DNA from: Acidimicrobiia bacterium
GTDB lineage: Bacteria; Actinomycetota; Acidimicrobiia; Acidimicrobiales; AC-14
Direction of reading: 5' to 3'
DNA: 10,873 nucleotides
Assembly (NCBI GenBank): GCA_019244985.1
Contig: JAFASB010000419.1
Span: forward strand, 1 to 10,873
In this document: one piece after another, positions 1 through 6,830 of the stretch
Position numbering within the stretch: position 1 is the first letter of the stretch
Layout: every line of letters starts with the position of its first letter
The notes under the pieces: model-generated
The model's database searches: none
Told to the model about the DNA's origin: nothing
What the model saw: the letters and a program-made list of their open reading frames with translations, nothing else
Program-made: the position numbers and the translations under genes

Positions 1-136
1 CCTTGCGCTGAAGGCCGACGAGGACCTTCACGGCGCTCACCACGTCGGGGCCCCCGAAGCGGGCGACGTCGTGGGCCGAAGCGGCGCCGGCGGCGACCAG
101 CTTGAGGACGGCGGTCTCGTCGGTCGTCAGCGTCAT
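1..136 (-). CDS. Partial CDS, N-terminus of unrecognised (possibly winged-helix) protein
   Basis: Reading leftwards from ATG at 136-134, the frame stays open for 45 codons to the window edge, so only the N-terminus is visible. It begins MTLTTDETAVLKLVAAG and continues with short predicted helices (SAHDVARF, then DVVSAVKVLVGLQRK). This pattern resembles the first helices of a winged helix-turn-helix DNA-binding domain, but no family can be named from 45 residues. ATG 136 is preferred because it lies 5 bases after the stop of the small gene upstream, which suggests an operon with translational coupling. The same frame is open further upstream to an ATG at 346, but that extension is Arg-rich and overlaps the small gene, so it looks like a shadow. 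Function unknown. Confidence 0.55.
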   Translation of the reverse strand, partial: MTLTTDETAVLKLVAAGAASAHDVARFGGPDVVSAVKVLVGLQRK

Positions 137-141
137 GGGAC

Positions 142-300
142 TCAAAGTACGGACTCGCGCCGGGCCGCGGGTGGATCGCTCGCCAGGGGATCGTGGCCGC
201 CGTACCCGCGGTCGCCGCGGAACCAGCTGGAGACCAGCATCGGCGGCCCGTAGACGACCGCTTCCACGCTCGTCACCAACCGCCACAAAAGTTCCGCCAC
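142..300 (-). CDS. Probable 52-residue small protein, unknown function
   Basis: A short frame starts with GTG at 300-298 and stops with TGA at 144-142. The protein begins MAELLWRLVTSVEAVVYG, followed by PPMLVSSWFRGDRGYGGHDP, and ends ARRESVL. It has a hydrophobic, Trp-containing N-terminal half and a charged, Gly/Pro-rich C-terminal half. About 85 percent of its codons end in G or C, as expected for a real gene in this genome. A G-rich stretch (GGGGGG) lies about 4 bases before the GTG and could be a weak ribosome binding site. The stop falls 5 bases before the ATG of the next minus-strand gene, suggesting coupling. I do not recognise the family. It could still be a chance frame, since GC-rich DNA keeps short frames open easily. 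Confidence 0.5.
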   Translation of the reverse strand: MAELLWRLVTSVEAVVYGPPMLVSSWFRGDRGYGGHDPLASDPPAARRESVL

Positions 301-423
301 CTGGCCCCCCGCTGAGACATTCCAACGACTGATGAAAGAGGCCCATCCTGGGGCAGACGGCCTGTGGATCGTAAGAGGGCTGATCCTGTGGACAGCGGAG
401 GCGGTTTTACACAGTCTTCGCGG
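301..423. other. Intergenic gap with a paired TCCACAGG direct repeat
   Basis: This is the only sizeable gap between genes in the window. It lies after the second propeller gene and before the small minus-strand gene, so any promoter for the latter should be here. The minus strand carries TCCACAGG twice, at 392-385 and 368-361, 24 bp apart. The surrounding bases (CTGTCCACA and CGATCCACA) resemble DnaA boxes, with about 8 of 9 and 7 of 9 matches to actinobacterial or general consensus forms. No convincing -35/-10 pair and no intrinsic terminator with a T-run were found. The role is unknown and the repeat may be chance. Confidence 0.25.
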
Positions 424-2085
424 CTACACGTCTGCTGCGACGCGGCGGCGAAGCCAGAAGAGCGCGAAACCGACAAGCAGGGCAGCGGACGCGGCGGCGA
501 TGGGGGCGTGACCGCCCGTCGTCGCCAGCTCGGCGGCTGGGGCAGCTGGTGTTGCCCCGGGTCGCGGCCCGGATGCTGCTGGTGGCGTCGCCGATGGCGT
601 CGCTTCCGAGGTGCGCGCCCCCAGCACCGAGGCACCTGTCGTTGACGCCGTCTTGAAGGGCCAGACACCGTTGAGGAAGCGCACGGCGTAGAAGCCGCTG
701 AACCCGTCGGAGTACCAGATCTCGCCGCGCTCGGGAACGAACGCCGGCGCGCTCGCCGCCCACGAGGGAAGCTCGGGGGTCTTGTGGCTGACGACCGGGA
801 AGTTGGCGTACGCCAGCTCCTTGGGATGGAACGGATCGCGGATGTCGAAGACGCGCATGCCCGACGAAAGGAAGCCGCACGCGACGATTCCCGGGTCCAC
901 CCGTGAGGGCACCGCGCAGTAGTGGGCGGTGTAGCCGATGATCGGTGTGCCGCCGGGGTCGTTCTGCTCCGGGCCCTCCTCGTTGGCGGGCATGTTCACC
1001 TGCAGGCGCAGGTTCGAAACGACACGCGGGTGGGTGTCGTCGGCGATGTCGATGATGCGCGCCGCGCCGACGGGGGCCGACCGGTCCAGCGGTCCCTTCG
1101 AGTAGAACAGCCGGCTGAACTCGTCGACCTCGACGAGGTACGGGTGGCCCTGGATCGAGATCGGAATCGCGGTCTGGGGGATGCTGACTTCGGGCCAACT
1201 CAAATGGCTGACCACCGGCACTTGCGGGTTTGGCTTGCGCTGCTGGATCTGGCTGACGTCGAGGATGGTGAGGCCGGCGTGGGTGCTGACGTCGGCGATG
1301 TCTGCGAGGTACAGGCGGTTGCCGTCGTCGCTGATGTTCAGGCCGTGGCCCACCCACTGGGTCCCGAGCCAGATGGGCTTCGGAACGGTGGGGTCGGTGA
1401 CGTCGAGGGCGACGATGGTGTGTCCTGCGGTCCCGCTCACCCAGAAGGTGTTGCCATCGGGTGAGAACGTGCCCTCGTGGCCGAAGATGCCGAACGGGCC
1501 GCTCGACTTCAGAGTCGGATGCAGGCAGTCCTTGCTGACGTCGTAGATGTCGACGAACCCGGGCAGCGTCGCCGCGTTGCCCATGTCGGCGGCGAGCAGG
1601 CCCCGCTTGACGTTCAGGCTCAGCGACTCATGAGGCGTGATCATCGCCGGCGTCGTCAGCGTGTCCGTGTGCTTGGGGTGGGCCGGGTCCGACATGTCGA
1701 GGACGAACACGCCGGCCGTGTGGCCCGGGCTGCTGAGGAACACCTGGAAGGGCAGCAGCGGACCGCTGTCATAGAAGCCGCATTCGTGGCCAGCGGTGTC
1801 GATGTAGCGGTACACCCGGAAGCCGGCGTTGCTGCCGTCATGGCCGAGCAGCGCCAGGTTGCAGGTGTAGCCCTGCGCGGCCCGGCCGCTCGCGAAGTCC
1901 GAGGAGGGCACCCGTCCCTGCTCTGCGGTCTCGGGCTTGGACCCCGGGCCGCACTGGGCCTTGGGCGTCGGGCCGGGGTCGACCGCGGGCGAGGACGCCC
2001 GCGCCAGGCCGACCGTCCCGCCGGCGAGGCCGAGGAGCACGGTGATCAGGAGGATGCGAAGGATGTTCGAGCGACGGATGCTCAC
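424..2085 (-). CDS. LVIVD-type beta-propeller surface protein with LATTG sorting signal (second paralogue)
   Basis: This is a 553-residue secreted protein. Residues 1-30 form a signal peptide (basic SIRR, hydrophobic core, likely cleavage after ARA at 28-30). The body has repeated blade-like segments of the LVIVD type, such as GVFVLDMSDPAHP, FVDIYDVSKD, ARIIDIADDTHP and RVFDIRDPFHP, which indicate a beta-propeller. Six cysteines (45, 75, 102, 187, 390, 403) match those of the upstream paralogue and suggest disulfides. Six histidines are also shared (152, 203, 247, 294, 314, 388). A Pro/Ala-rich linker leads to LATTG at 520-524, a hydrophobic helix and RRR, which together form a sortase sorting signal. 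The start is GTG at 2085, overlapping the upstream TGA as GTGA, so translation is probably coupled. Any enzymatic activity is unknown; the propeller could bind a ligand or metal outside the cell. Confidence 0.88.
   Translation of the reverse strand: MSIRRSNILRILLITVLLGLAGGTVGLARASSPAVDPGPTPKAQCGPGSKPETAEQGRVPSSDFASGRAAQGYTCNLALLGHDGSNAGFRVYRYIDTAGHECGFYDSGPLLPFQVFLSSPGHTAGVFVLDMSDPAHPKHTDTLTTPAMITPHESLSLNVKRGLLAADMGNAATLPGFVDIYDVSKDCLHPTLKSSGPFGIFGHEGTFSPDGNTFWVSGTAGHTIVALDVTDPTVPKPIWLGTQWVGHGLNISDDGNRLYLADIADVSTHAGLTILDVSQIQQRKPNPQVPVVSHLSWPEVSIPQTAIPISIQGHPYLVEVDEFSRLFYSKGPLDRSAPVGAARIIDIADDTHPRVVSNLRLQVNMPANEEGPEQNDPGGTPIIGYTAHYCAVPSRVDPGIVACGFLSSGMRVFDIRDPFHPKELAYANFPVVSHKTPELPSWAASAPAFVPERGEIWYSDGFSGFYAVRFLNGVWPFKTASTTGASVLGARTSEATPSATPPAASGPRPGATPAAPAAELATTGGHAPIAAASAALLVGFALFWLRRRVAADV
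514..528 (-). other. LATTG cell-wall sorting motif of the second propeller protein
   Basis: These 15 bases encode LATTG, residues 520-524 of the 553-residue protein. The motif is followed by a hydrophobic segment of about 20 residues and then RRR close to the C-terminus, the standard tripartite order of a sortase substrate. Class E sortases of high-GC actinobacteria are known to prefer LAXTG over LPXTG. Attachment to the wall is inferred, as no sortase gene is visible in this window. Confidence 0.8.
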
Positions 2086-3734
2086 TGCCTTACCACCCGC
2101 CTCCGGATTCCTAACAAACCGAGGCCGGTGACGAGTGCCGCCCCGGCCAAGCCGACGGGCGCCGACCCGCCGGTGGTCGCCAGCTGTGCGCTGGGGGCCG
2201 CGGGCGCCGCCGGTGCGGCGGGCGCTGCCGGCGGCGTGGCCCGGCTCACCGTCGCCGCCTGCACGGCGGCCGGATGCGCTGTCCCTGCTGCGGCAGTCGC
2301 GAACGGCCAGACCCCGTTGGTCAGGTGGACGTTGTAGAAGCCGCTGTTGCCGTCGGCGTACCAGATCTCGCCCCGCTCGGGCACGAAGGCGGGCGCCGAC
2401 ATGTCGAACGCGCTCGCGGGCTCGCCCGGCTTGGTCGGGTTGACGACCGAGTTCGCGTAGGCGATCTCACGTGGGTGATACGGGTCGCGGATGTCGAACA
2501 CGCGCAGGCCGGACATGATGAAACTGCACGCCGCGATGCCCGGGTCGGTGCGGCTGGGAACGGCGCAGTAGTGGCCGGCGTAGCCCTGGACGAGGAACGA
2601 GGCGCCCGGGTCGTGCACCTGGTCGCCCGCCCGGTCGCCGGGCTGGTTGACCTGCAGGCGCATGTGCGAGATGACCTTGGGGTGCGTCTCGTCGGCGATG
2701 TCGATGATGCGCGCCGCGCCCACGGGGCTCGTCGCCGCGGTGGTCGTGCCCCGCGAGTACTCGTCGATCTCCACCAGATAGGGATGGCCGCCGATCGTCA
2801 CCGGAATCGGGACCTGAGGGATGCTGACCTCGGGCCACGTCAGATGACTGACGACCCGCATCTGCGGGTTCGGCAGTCTCTTCTGGATGTCCGAGCTGTC
2901 GAAGATCCAGATCCCCGGCGTCTTGCCGAGGTCGGCGGCGTACACGCGGTTGCCGTCGTCGCTGACGTTCAGGCCGTGGATGGAGTACTTGCCCGAGCTC
3001 CACAGGATCCTCGGCAGCACGGGGTTGGAGATGTCGAGGGCGGTGAAGGTGTTGCCGCCCGCCGAGCTCACCCAGAACGTGTTGCCGTCAGGCGTGAAGT
3101 TGCCCTCGTGGCCCAGAATGCCGAGGGGCGAGCTCGACTGCAGCTGGGGATGACGGCAGTCCTTGTGGACGTCGTAGATGTCGACGAAGCCGGGGTTGAA
3201 CGTGGGATAGCCCATGTCGGCCGCGAGCAGGCCCCGCTTGGCGTCGAGGCTCAGCGACTCGTGGGGCGACAGCATCGCCGGCGTCGTCAACGCGTCGGTC
3301 TGGACGGGGTGGGCGGGATCGGACATGTCGAGGACCAGCACGCCCAGGCGCTGCGTGGGGGCCACGGCGGCGGCGGTGGGGAACAGCAGGGTCGAGTCGT
3401 AGAAGGCGCACTCGTGACCGGCGCTGTCGATGTATCGGAACACCTTGAAGCCACCTGTGCGTCCGTAGTGAGAGCGGATCTCGGCGTTGCACGTGTAGCC
3501 CTGGGCGGCGCGGCCGCTCGTGACATCGGCGGTGCTGACCCTGCCCTGGGTGCCCGTCTCGGGCCGAGACCCGGGGCCGCACGGCCCGTCCGGGGTCGCG
3601 GGCGGCACCGCCGGCAGCGACGACGTGGCGGCACGGGCCCCAGCCAGACCGCCGGCGCCGGCGACCAGCACCGCGGCCGCGAACACAGAGAAGATGCGCG
3701 CCCCCCGCACAGGTAAGTGATTCGTCACGGGCAC
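2082..3734 (-). CDS. LVIVD-type beta-propeller surface protein with LATTG sorting signal (first paralogue)
   Basis: This is a 550-residue exported protein. The signal peptide covers roughly residues 1-35 (Arg at 10 and 13, hydrophobic core, cleavage near ARA at 33-35). Blade-like repeats include GVLVLDMSDPAHP (131-143), FVDIYDVHKD, ARIIDIADETHP and RVFDIRDPYHP, typical of LVIVD beta-propellers. Cysteines 52, 82, 109, 193, 390 and 403 and histidines 158, 209, 253, 297, 317 and 388 are all kept in the downstream paralogue. An Ala-Ala-Pro linker (about 502-514) leads to LATTG at 518-522, a hydrophobic helix and RRR. Start GTG 3734 is chosen because GAGGGA lies 6 bases upstream; a second in-frame GTG at 3728 sits too far from it. 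The gene follows the SnoaL-like gene by 12 bp. Its biochemical role is unknown. Confidence 0.88.
   Translation of the reverse strand: MPVTNHLPVRGARIFSVFAAAVLVAGAGGLAGARAATSSLPAVPPATPDGPCGPGSRPETGTQGRVSTADVTSGRAAQGYTCNAEIRSHYGRTGGFKVFRYIDSAGHECAFYDSTLLFPTAAAVAPTQRLGVLVLDMSDPAHPVQTDALTTPAMLSPHESLSLDAKRGLLAADMGYPTFNPGFVDIYDVHKDCRHPQLQSSSPLGILGHEGNFTPDGNTFWVSSAGGNTFTALDISNPVLPRILWSSGKYSIHGLNVSDDGNRVYAADLGKTPGIWIFDSSDIQKRLPNPQMRVVSHLTWPEVSIPQVPIPVTIGGHPYLVEIDEYSRGTTTAATSPVGAARIIDIADETHPKVISHMRLQVNQPGDRAGDQVHDPGASFLVQGYAGHYCAVPSRTDPGIAACSFIMSGLRVFDIRDPYHPREIAYANSVVNPTKPGEPASAFDMSAPAFVPERGEIWYADGNSGFYNVHLTNGVWPFATAAAGTAHPAAVQAATVSRATPPAAPAAPAAPAAPSAQLATTGGSAPVGLAGAALVTGLGLLGIRRRVVRQ
2169..2183 (-). 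other. LATTG cell-wall sorting motif of the first propeller protein
   Basis: These bases encode LATTG, residues 518-522 of the 550-residue protein, followed by a Gly/Ala/Leu-rich hydrophobic segment and RRR at 546-548. This is the same tripartite sorting signal as in the downstream paralogue and fits the LAXTG preference known for class E sortases. Anchoring to the wall is inferred. Confidence 0.8.
2194..2229 (-). repeat. 9-bp tandem repeat encoding an Ala-Ala-Pro linker
   Basis: About four imperfect 9-bp units (plus-strand forms GGCGCCGCC, GGTGCGGCG, GGCGCTGCC) lie inside the first propeller gene. On the coding strand they give the PAAPAAPAAP stretch near residues 502-514, just before the sorting signal. 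Such Pro/Ala linkers commonly span the cell wall. The downstream paralogue has a Pro/Ala-rich linker here but not this regular repeat, so linker length may vary by slippage. Confidence 0.65.
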
Positions 3735-3740
3735 CCGAAG

Positions 3741-3746
3741 TCCCTC
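3741..3746 (-). promoter_or_regulatory. Ribosome binding site for the first propeller gene
   Basis: The minus strand reads GAGGGA directly after the TAA stop of the SnoaL-like gene (3749-3747), with 6 bases to GTG 3734. This spacing decides the start codon over the in-frame GTG at 3728, which would be 12 bases away. It also supports cotranscription of the two genes. Confidence 0.65.
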
Positions 3747-4172
3747 TTAGCCGCCCCCCAAAGGGTCGACACGCAGGCGGGTCAGGGTCAGGTGGCGAAT
3801 CCGCCAGCCGCCGTCCCCGCGGACATACTCCTCGGCGTAGTGCCCGTAGCCGCGGAAGCTGGCCTCGGGATGGTCGGGGAACTCGACGTAGTCGAACATC
3901 GCCCACACCCCGGTCGCCGTGTCGGGGCCGGTGAGCGTGATCTCGGGCATGTGCCCGTGGTGGACGGTGACCACGTCAGCGAGCAGCTTGGAGATGAATC
4001 CGGCGATGTTCTCCCCGCCCTCTCGGACCCGACCCTCGGCCTCGAGGACAGCGTCGTCCGTGAACACGTCACGGAAGCCGCTCCAGTCCTTGGTGTCCAT
4101 GCAGCGGAAGTAGCGAGCCTTGAGCTGCTTGATGGCCTCGATGTCGAGCAGTTGCTGGAGCGGATCAGACAT
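3747..4172 (-). CDS. SnoaL-like / NTF2-like fold protein
   Basis: A 141-residue protein with the cone-shaped NTF2/SnoaL-like pattern. An N-terminal helix (IEAIKQLKARYFRCMD, residues 11-26) is followed by DWSGFRDVFTDDAVLE, a central strand with HHGHMPEI (71-78), and C-terminal strands ending GGWRIRHLTLTRLRVD. Members of this group include dehydratases, ketosteroid-isomerase-like enzymes and polyketide cyclases. Tyr21, Asp26 and His71/His72/His74 are candidate active-site residues by analogy, not proof. Start ATG 4172 (MSDPLQ) is chosen because relatives begin just before this helix; an in-frame ATG at 4211 would add 13 residues and overlap the divergent gene. It heads the minus-strand propeller operon, yet its fold suits the small-molecule catabolism encoded on the other strand. 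The substrate is unknown. Confidence 0.8.
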   Translation of the reverse strand: MSDPLQQLLDIEAIKQLKARYFRCMDTKDWSGFRDVFTDDAVLEAEGRVREGGENIAGFISKLLADVVTVHHGHMPEITLTGPDTATGVWAMFDYVEFPDHPEASFRGYGHYAEEYVRGDGGWRIRHLTLTRLRVDPLGGG

Positions 4173-4197
4173 GACCTGGCTAGTTTCCACCAGCATC

Positions 4198-5181
4198 GTG
4201 GTCCACTTCACTGCGCGCTACGACCTCCGACGTCCGGCGTTCGCATCGACGCCGCGCCACGAGATCTACGCCGCTGCTCTCGACCAGGCCGCCTATTGCG
4301 ACGAGCACGGCTTCGCCAACATCGCCGTCTCGGAGCATCACGGCGTCGACGACGGGTACCTGCCCTCGCCGCTGGTAGTGGCCGCCGCCATGGCCGCCCG
4401 CACGAAGAGCATCAGGATCACGGTCGCCGCCATGCTCGCCCCCCTTCACGACCCGCTGCGCCTGGCCGAGGACACCGCGGTGCTCGACAACGTGAGTGGG
4501 GGACGGGTGGGCTACGTGTTCGGTCTGGGCTACCGGCCCGAGGAGTACGCCATGTTCGACCGGCCGTGGAAGAGCCGCGGTGACGACATCGAGACCGCGG
4601 TCGAGACCGTCCTCCAGGCCTGGACCGGCGAGCCGTTCACCTACCAGGGCCGCACAGTCCAGGTGACCCCCGCACCGATGAGCAAGCCCCATCCCATGGC
4701 GTTCTACGGCGGCGTGTCGAAGGCGGCCGCCAAACGAGCGGCTCGGCTGGGCCTCGACTTCTTCCCTCAAGTGCACGATCCGGCGCTGGCGGACATCTAC
4801 CGCCAGACCTGCCAGGAGCTCGGCCGCGAGCCGGGGACCGTCTTCCTTCCCCCGCCCGGCCCCGGCACGGTCTTCTGCGCCGAGGATCCCGATGCCTTCT
4901 GGAACCGCTACGGCGAGCACCTGCTTCATGAGGCCCGCGTGTACGACTCCTGGCAGGGCCAGAACGACTCGGTGGTGCGCGACAGCTCCCAGACCATCGA
5001 CGAGATGCGCACGGCCGGCGCGTACGTCGTCTGGACCCCCGACGAGCTCGTCGCCCGTGTGCGGTCCGGTGAGGTCACCGGCGTCACCACGCACCCGATG
5101 TGCGGCGGCCTTCCCCCCGACGGCGCGTGGGAGAACTTGCGGCTGCTCGCCGAGGTTGTGATGCCCGCAGTGAGCGGCTGA
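4198..5181 (+). CDS. Luciferase-like (LLM class) flavin/F420-dependent oxidoreductase
   Basis: A 327-residue TIM-barrel protein of the bacterial luciferase-like family, which uses FMNH2 or F420 to oxidise or oxygenate small molecules in the cytoplasm. Visible marks are the first strand VHFTARYDL, SEHHG (45-49) at the end of a barrel strand, the LDNVSGGRVGYVFGLGY region (96-112) and FYGGVSKAAAKRAARLGLDFF (169-189, cofactor side). The start is uncertain. GTG 4198 places the first beta strand at the N-terminus as in relatives, but has no clear ribosome site. ATG 4171 adds nine residues, has GGAG 10 bases upstream, and would overlap the divergent SnoaL-like start by two bases. It is the first gene of the plus-strand operon. 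F420 use is likely but cannot be told from FMN use here. Confidence 0.87.
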   Translation: MVHFTARYDLRRPAFASTPRHEIYAAALDQAAYCDEHGFANIAVSEHHGVDDGYLPSPLVVAAAMAARTKSIRITVAAMLAPLHDPLRLAEDTAVLDNVSGGRVGYVFGLGYRPEEYAMFDRPWKSRGDDIETAVETVLQAWTGEPFTYQGRTVQVTPAPMSKPHPMAFYGGVSKAAAKRAARLGLDFFPQVHDPALADIYRQTCQELGREPGTVFLPPPGPGTVFCAEDPDAFWNRYGEHLLHEARVYDSWQGQNDSVVRDSSQTIDEMRTAGAYVVWTPDELVARVRSGEVTGVTTHPMCGGLPPDGAWENLRLLAEVVMPAVSG

Positions 5182-6825
5182 GTGTCGATGACGACCGGCG
5201 TGTGGGTGAGCGACGAGCATCAGACGCTGCTGTCGTTGCTCGAGCGCCGGCTCGAGACCGATCCCGAAGGCGAGTACCTCGACGTCACCGGCACCAAATT
5301 GTCGGCCGCCGACGTCGAGCGCACGGCCAACCGCCTGGCCAATGCCCTTGCCGATCTCGGGCTCGGTCAAGGCGATCGCGTCGCGACACTCATCGACAAC
5401 TCGCCTCATGCGCTGCTCGCGTGGTGGGGCGCCATCTGGGGTGGCCATGTCGCCGTGCCGGTGAACACGGCCTACAAGGGCGAGTATCTCCGGCACCAGC
5501 TGGCCGACTCCGGGTCGCGCGTCCTGTTCGTCGAGGCCGACCTCGCAGAGCGGGCGGGTGCTGTCGTCGATCAGGTCGGCGGCCTCGACCACGTTGTCGT
5601 CATCGGAGGCCCCGTCGAGTCTGGCGAGATCGGTGCGGCGACCGTGCACCGATGGGACGACCTGCTGACCGCCGACGACAAGCGGCCGTCGGTCGACATC
5701 AAGCCGTCGGACCTCGGCACGTTCGTCTACACGGGCGGCACGACAGGTCTGTCCAAGGGGTGCATGCTCAGCCACAACTATCACGCCGCCCTGGCACGCC
5801 AGATCGGCATCTGCTGGGAGCGGACGGCCGACGACGTGGTGTGGACGCCGCTGCCGATGTTCCACTTCAACGCCCTCGTCACCGCAGTGTGTGGGGCGCT
5901 GCTGTTCGGCGGCCGGGCCGCGATCTACCGGCGCTTCTCGGTGTCGGAGTTCTGGCCGGAGATGAACCGCGTTGGCGCGACGGTGACGTCGACGCTCGGC
6001 ACGATGGCGTACCTCCTCGCCCACGACGTCGACCGTCCGGAGATGCCGCGCTCGGGCGCGCCGGAGGCAAACGAGTCGCTGCGGCTCATGGGTGCCGCGC
6101 CGCTGCCCGCGGCTCTCGACGACCTGATCCGCGAGCGCTTCGGCATCAAGACATTCAGCGGTGCCTACGGGGTCACCGAGGCCAGTCTGATCTCCTGGCA
6201 GCCGCCAGGCGTCCGCAACAAACCCGACGCGGCGGGCGTCGTCAACGACGAGTACTTCGACACGCGCATCTTCGACGACGACGACAACGAGCTGGCGAAG
6301 GGAACTGACGGCGAGATCGTCGTGCGCCCCAAGCGCCCGCACGTGATGTTCGAGGGGTACTGGGGCCGGCCCGAGGCGACGGTCGAGACCAGTCGCAACT
6401 GGTGGTATCACACCGGCGATATCGGCCGTATCGACGACGAGGGCTTTCTCTACTTCGTCGACCGCAAGGCCGACTACCTGCGCCGTCGCGGAGAGAACAT
6501 CTCCAGCTTCGAGGTCGAACGTGTCCTGATGACCCACGGGTCGCTGGCCGACGTCGCCGTGCACGCTGTCGCCAGCCAGCTCACCGAGGACGACCTCAAG
6601 GTGACCGCCACGGTGAAGGAGGGAGCGTCGCTGGCCGAGGAGGACCTCTTCCGTTGGTGCGTCGACCAGCTGCCGTACTTCGTGCTGCCCCGCTACATCG
6701 AGTTCCGCGCTGAGCTGCCCCGCAGCCCCGTCGGTCGCGTGCTCAAGCGCGAGCTGCGCGCCGAGGGTGTCACTCCGTCGACGTGGGACGCCGAGGCCGC
6801 CGGCGTCACCTACGAGAAGCGCTGA
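5182..6825 (+). CDS. AMP-forming acyl-CoA ligase (FadD/CaiC-like)
   Basis: A 547-residue ANL-superfamily adenylating enzyme that activates a carboxylic acid to acyl-AMP and then acyl-CoA. The P-loop YTGGTTGLSKG lies at 183-193, YGVTEA at 329-334, YHTGD at 409-413 with Asp413 for ribose binding, and the hinge segment DRKADYLRRRGENIS at 427-441. The C-terminal A10 region reads PVGRVLKRE (516-524): Arg519 sits where the catalytic lysine of a GK motif is usual, with Lys522 nearby. Length is normal for the family. GTG 5182 directly follows the TGA of the preceding gene; an ATG at 5188 is an alternative start. The N-terminal part (NTAYKGEYLRHQL) recalls carnitine/crotonobetaine-CoA ligase-type members, but this does not define the substrate. 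Confidence 0.9.
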   Translation: MSMTTGVWVSDEHQTLLSLLERRLETDPEGEYLDVTGTKLSAADVERTANRLANALADLGLGQGDRVATLIDNSPHALLAWWGAIWGGHVAVPVNTAYKGEYLRHQLADSGSRVLFVEADLAERAGAVVDQVGGLDHVVVIGGPVESGEIGAATVHRWDDLLTADDKRPSVDIKPSDLGTFVYTGGTTGLSKGCMLSHNYHAALARQIGICWERTADDVVWTPLPMFHFNALVTAVCGALLFGGRAAIYRRFSVSEFWPEMNRVGATVTSTLGTMAYLLAHDVDRPEMPRSGAPEANESLRLMGAAPLPAALDDLIRERFGIKTFSGAYGVTEASLISWQPPGVRNKPDAAGVVNDEYFDTRIFDDDDNELAKGTDGEIVVRPKRPHVMFEGYWGRPEATVETSRNWWYHTGDIGRIDDEGFLYFVDRKADYLRRRGENISSFEVERVLMTHGSLADVAVHAVASQLTEDDLKVTATVKEGASLAEEDLFRWCVDQLPYFVLPRYIEFRAELPRSPVGRVLKRELRAEGVTPSTWDAEAAGVTYEKR

Positions 6826-6830
6826 GATCG

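Noticed and set aside
206..220. Hairpin CCGCGG-TCG-CCGCGG as a possible terminator
   Set aside because: It has no T-run and lies inside the probable 52-residue gene; each arm is itself a palindrome, common by chance at this GC content.
136..346. Longer start for the partial edge gene at ATG 346
   Set aside because: The extra 70 residues are Arg/Gly-rich and low in hydrophobic pattern, and they overlap the better-looking 52-residue gene in another frame.
2274..3716. A 480-codon plus-strand frame opposite the first propeller gene
   Set aside because: Composition is that of a shadow frame (Arg/Val/Gly/His-rich, no domain), while the opposite strand encodes a signal peptide, propeller repeats and a sorting signal.
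4173..4211. Longer SnoaL-like start at ATG 4211
   Set aside because: The added residues (MKWTTMLVETSQV) do not fit the usual N-terminus, and the extension would overlap the start of the divergent LLM gene.
4180..6564. A 794-codon open frame on the minus strand
   Set aside because: It lies fully opposite the first LLM and ligase genes, which carry clear family motifs. Its own translation is rich in Arg, His, Val and Gly with no recognisable domain, as expected for an antisense shadow in GC-rich DNA.
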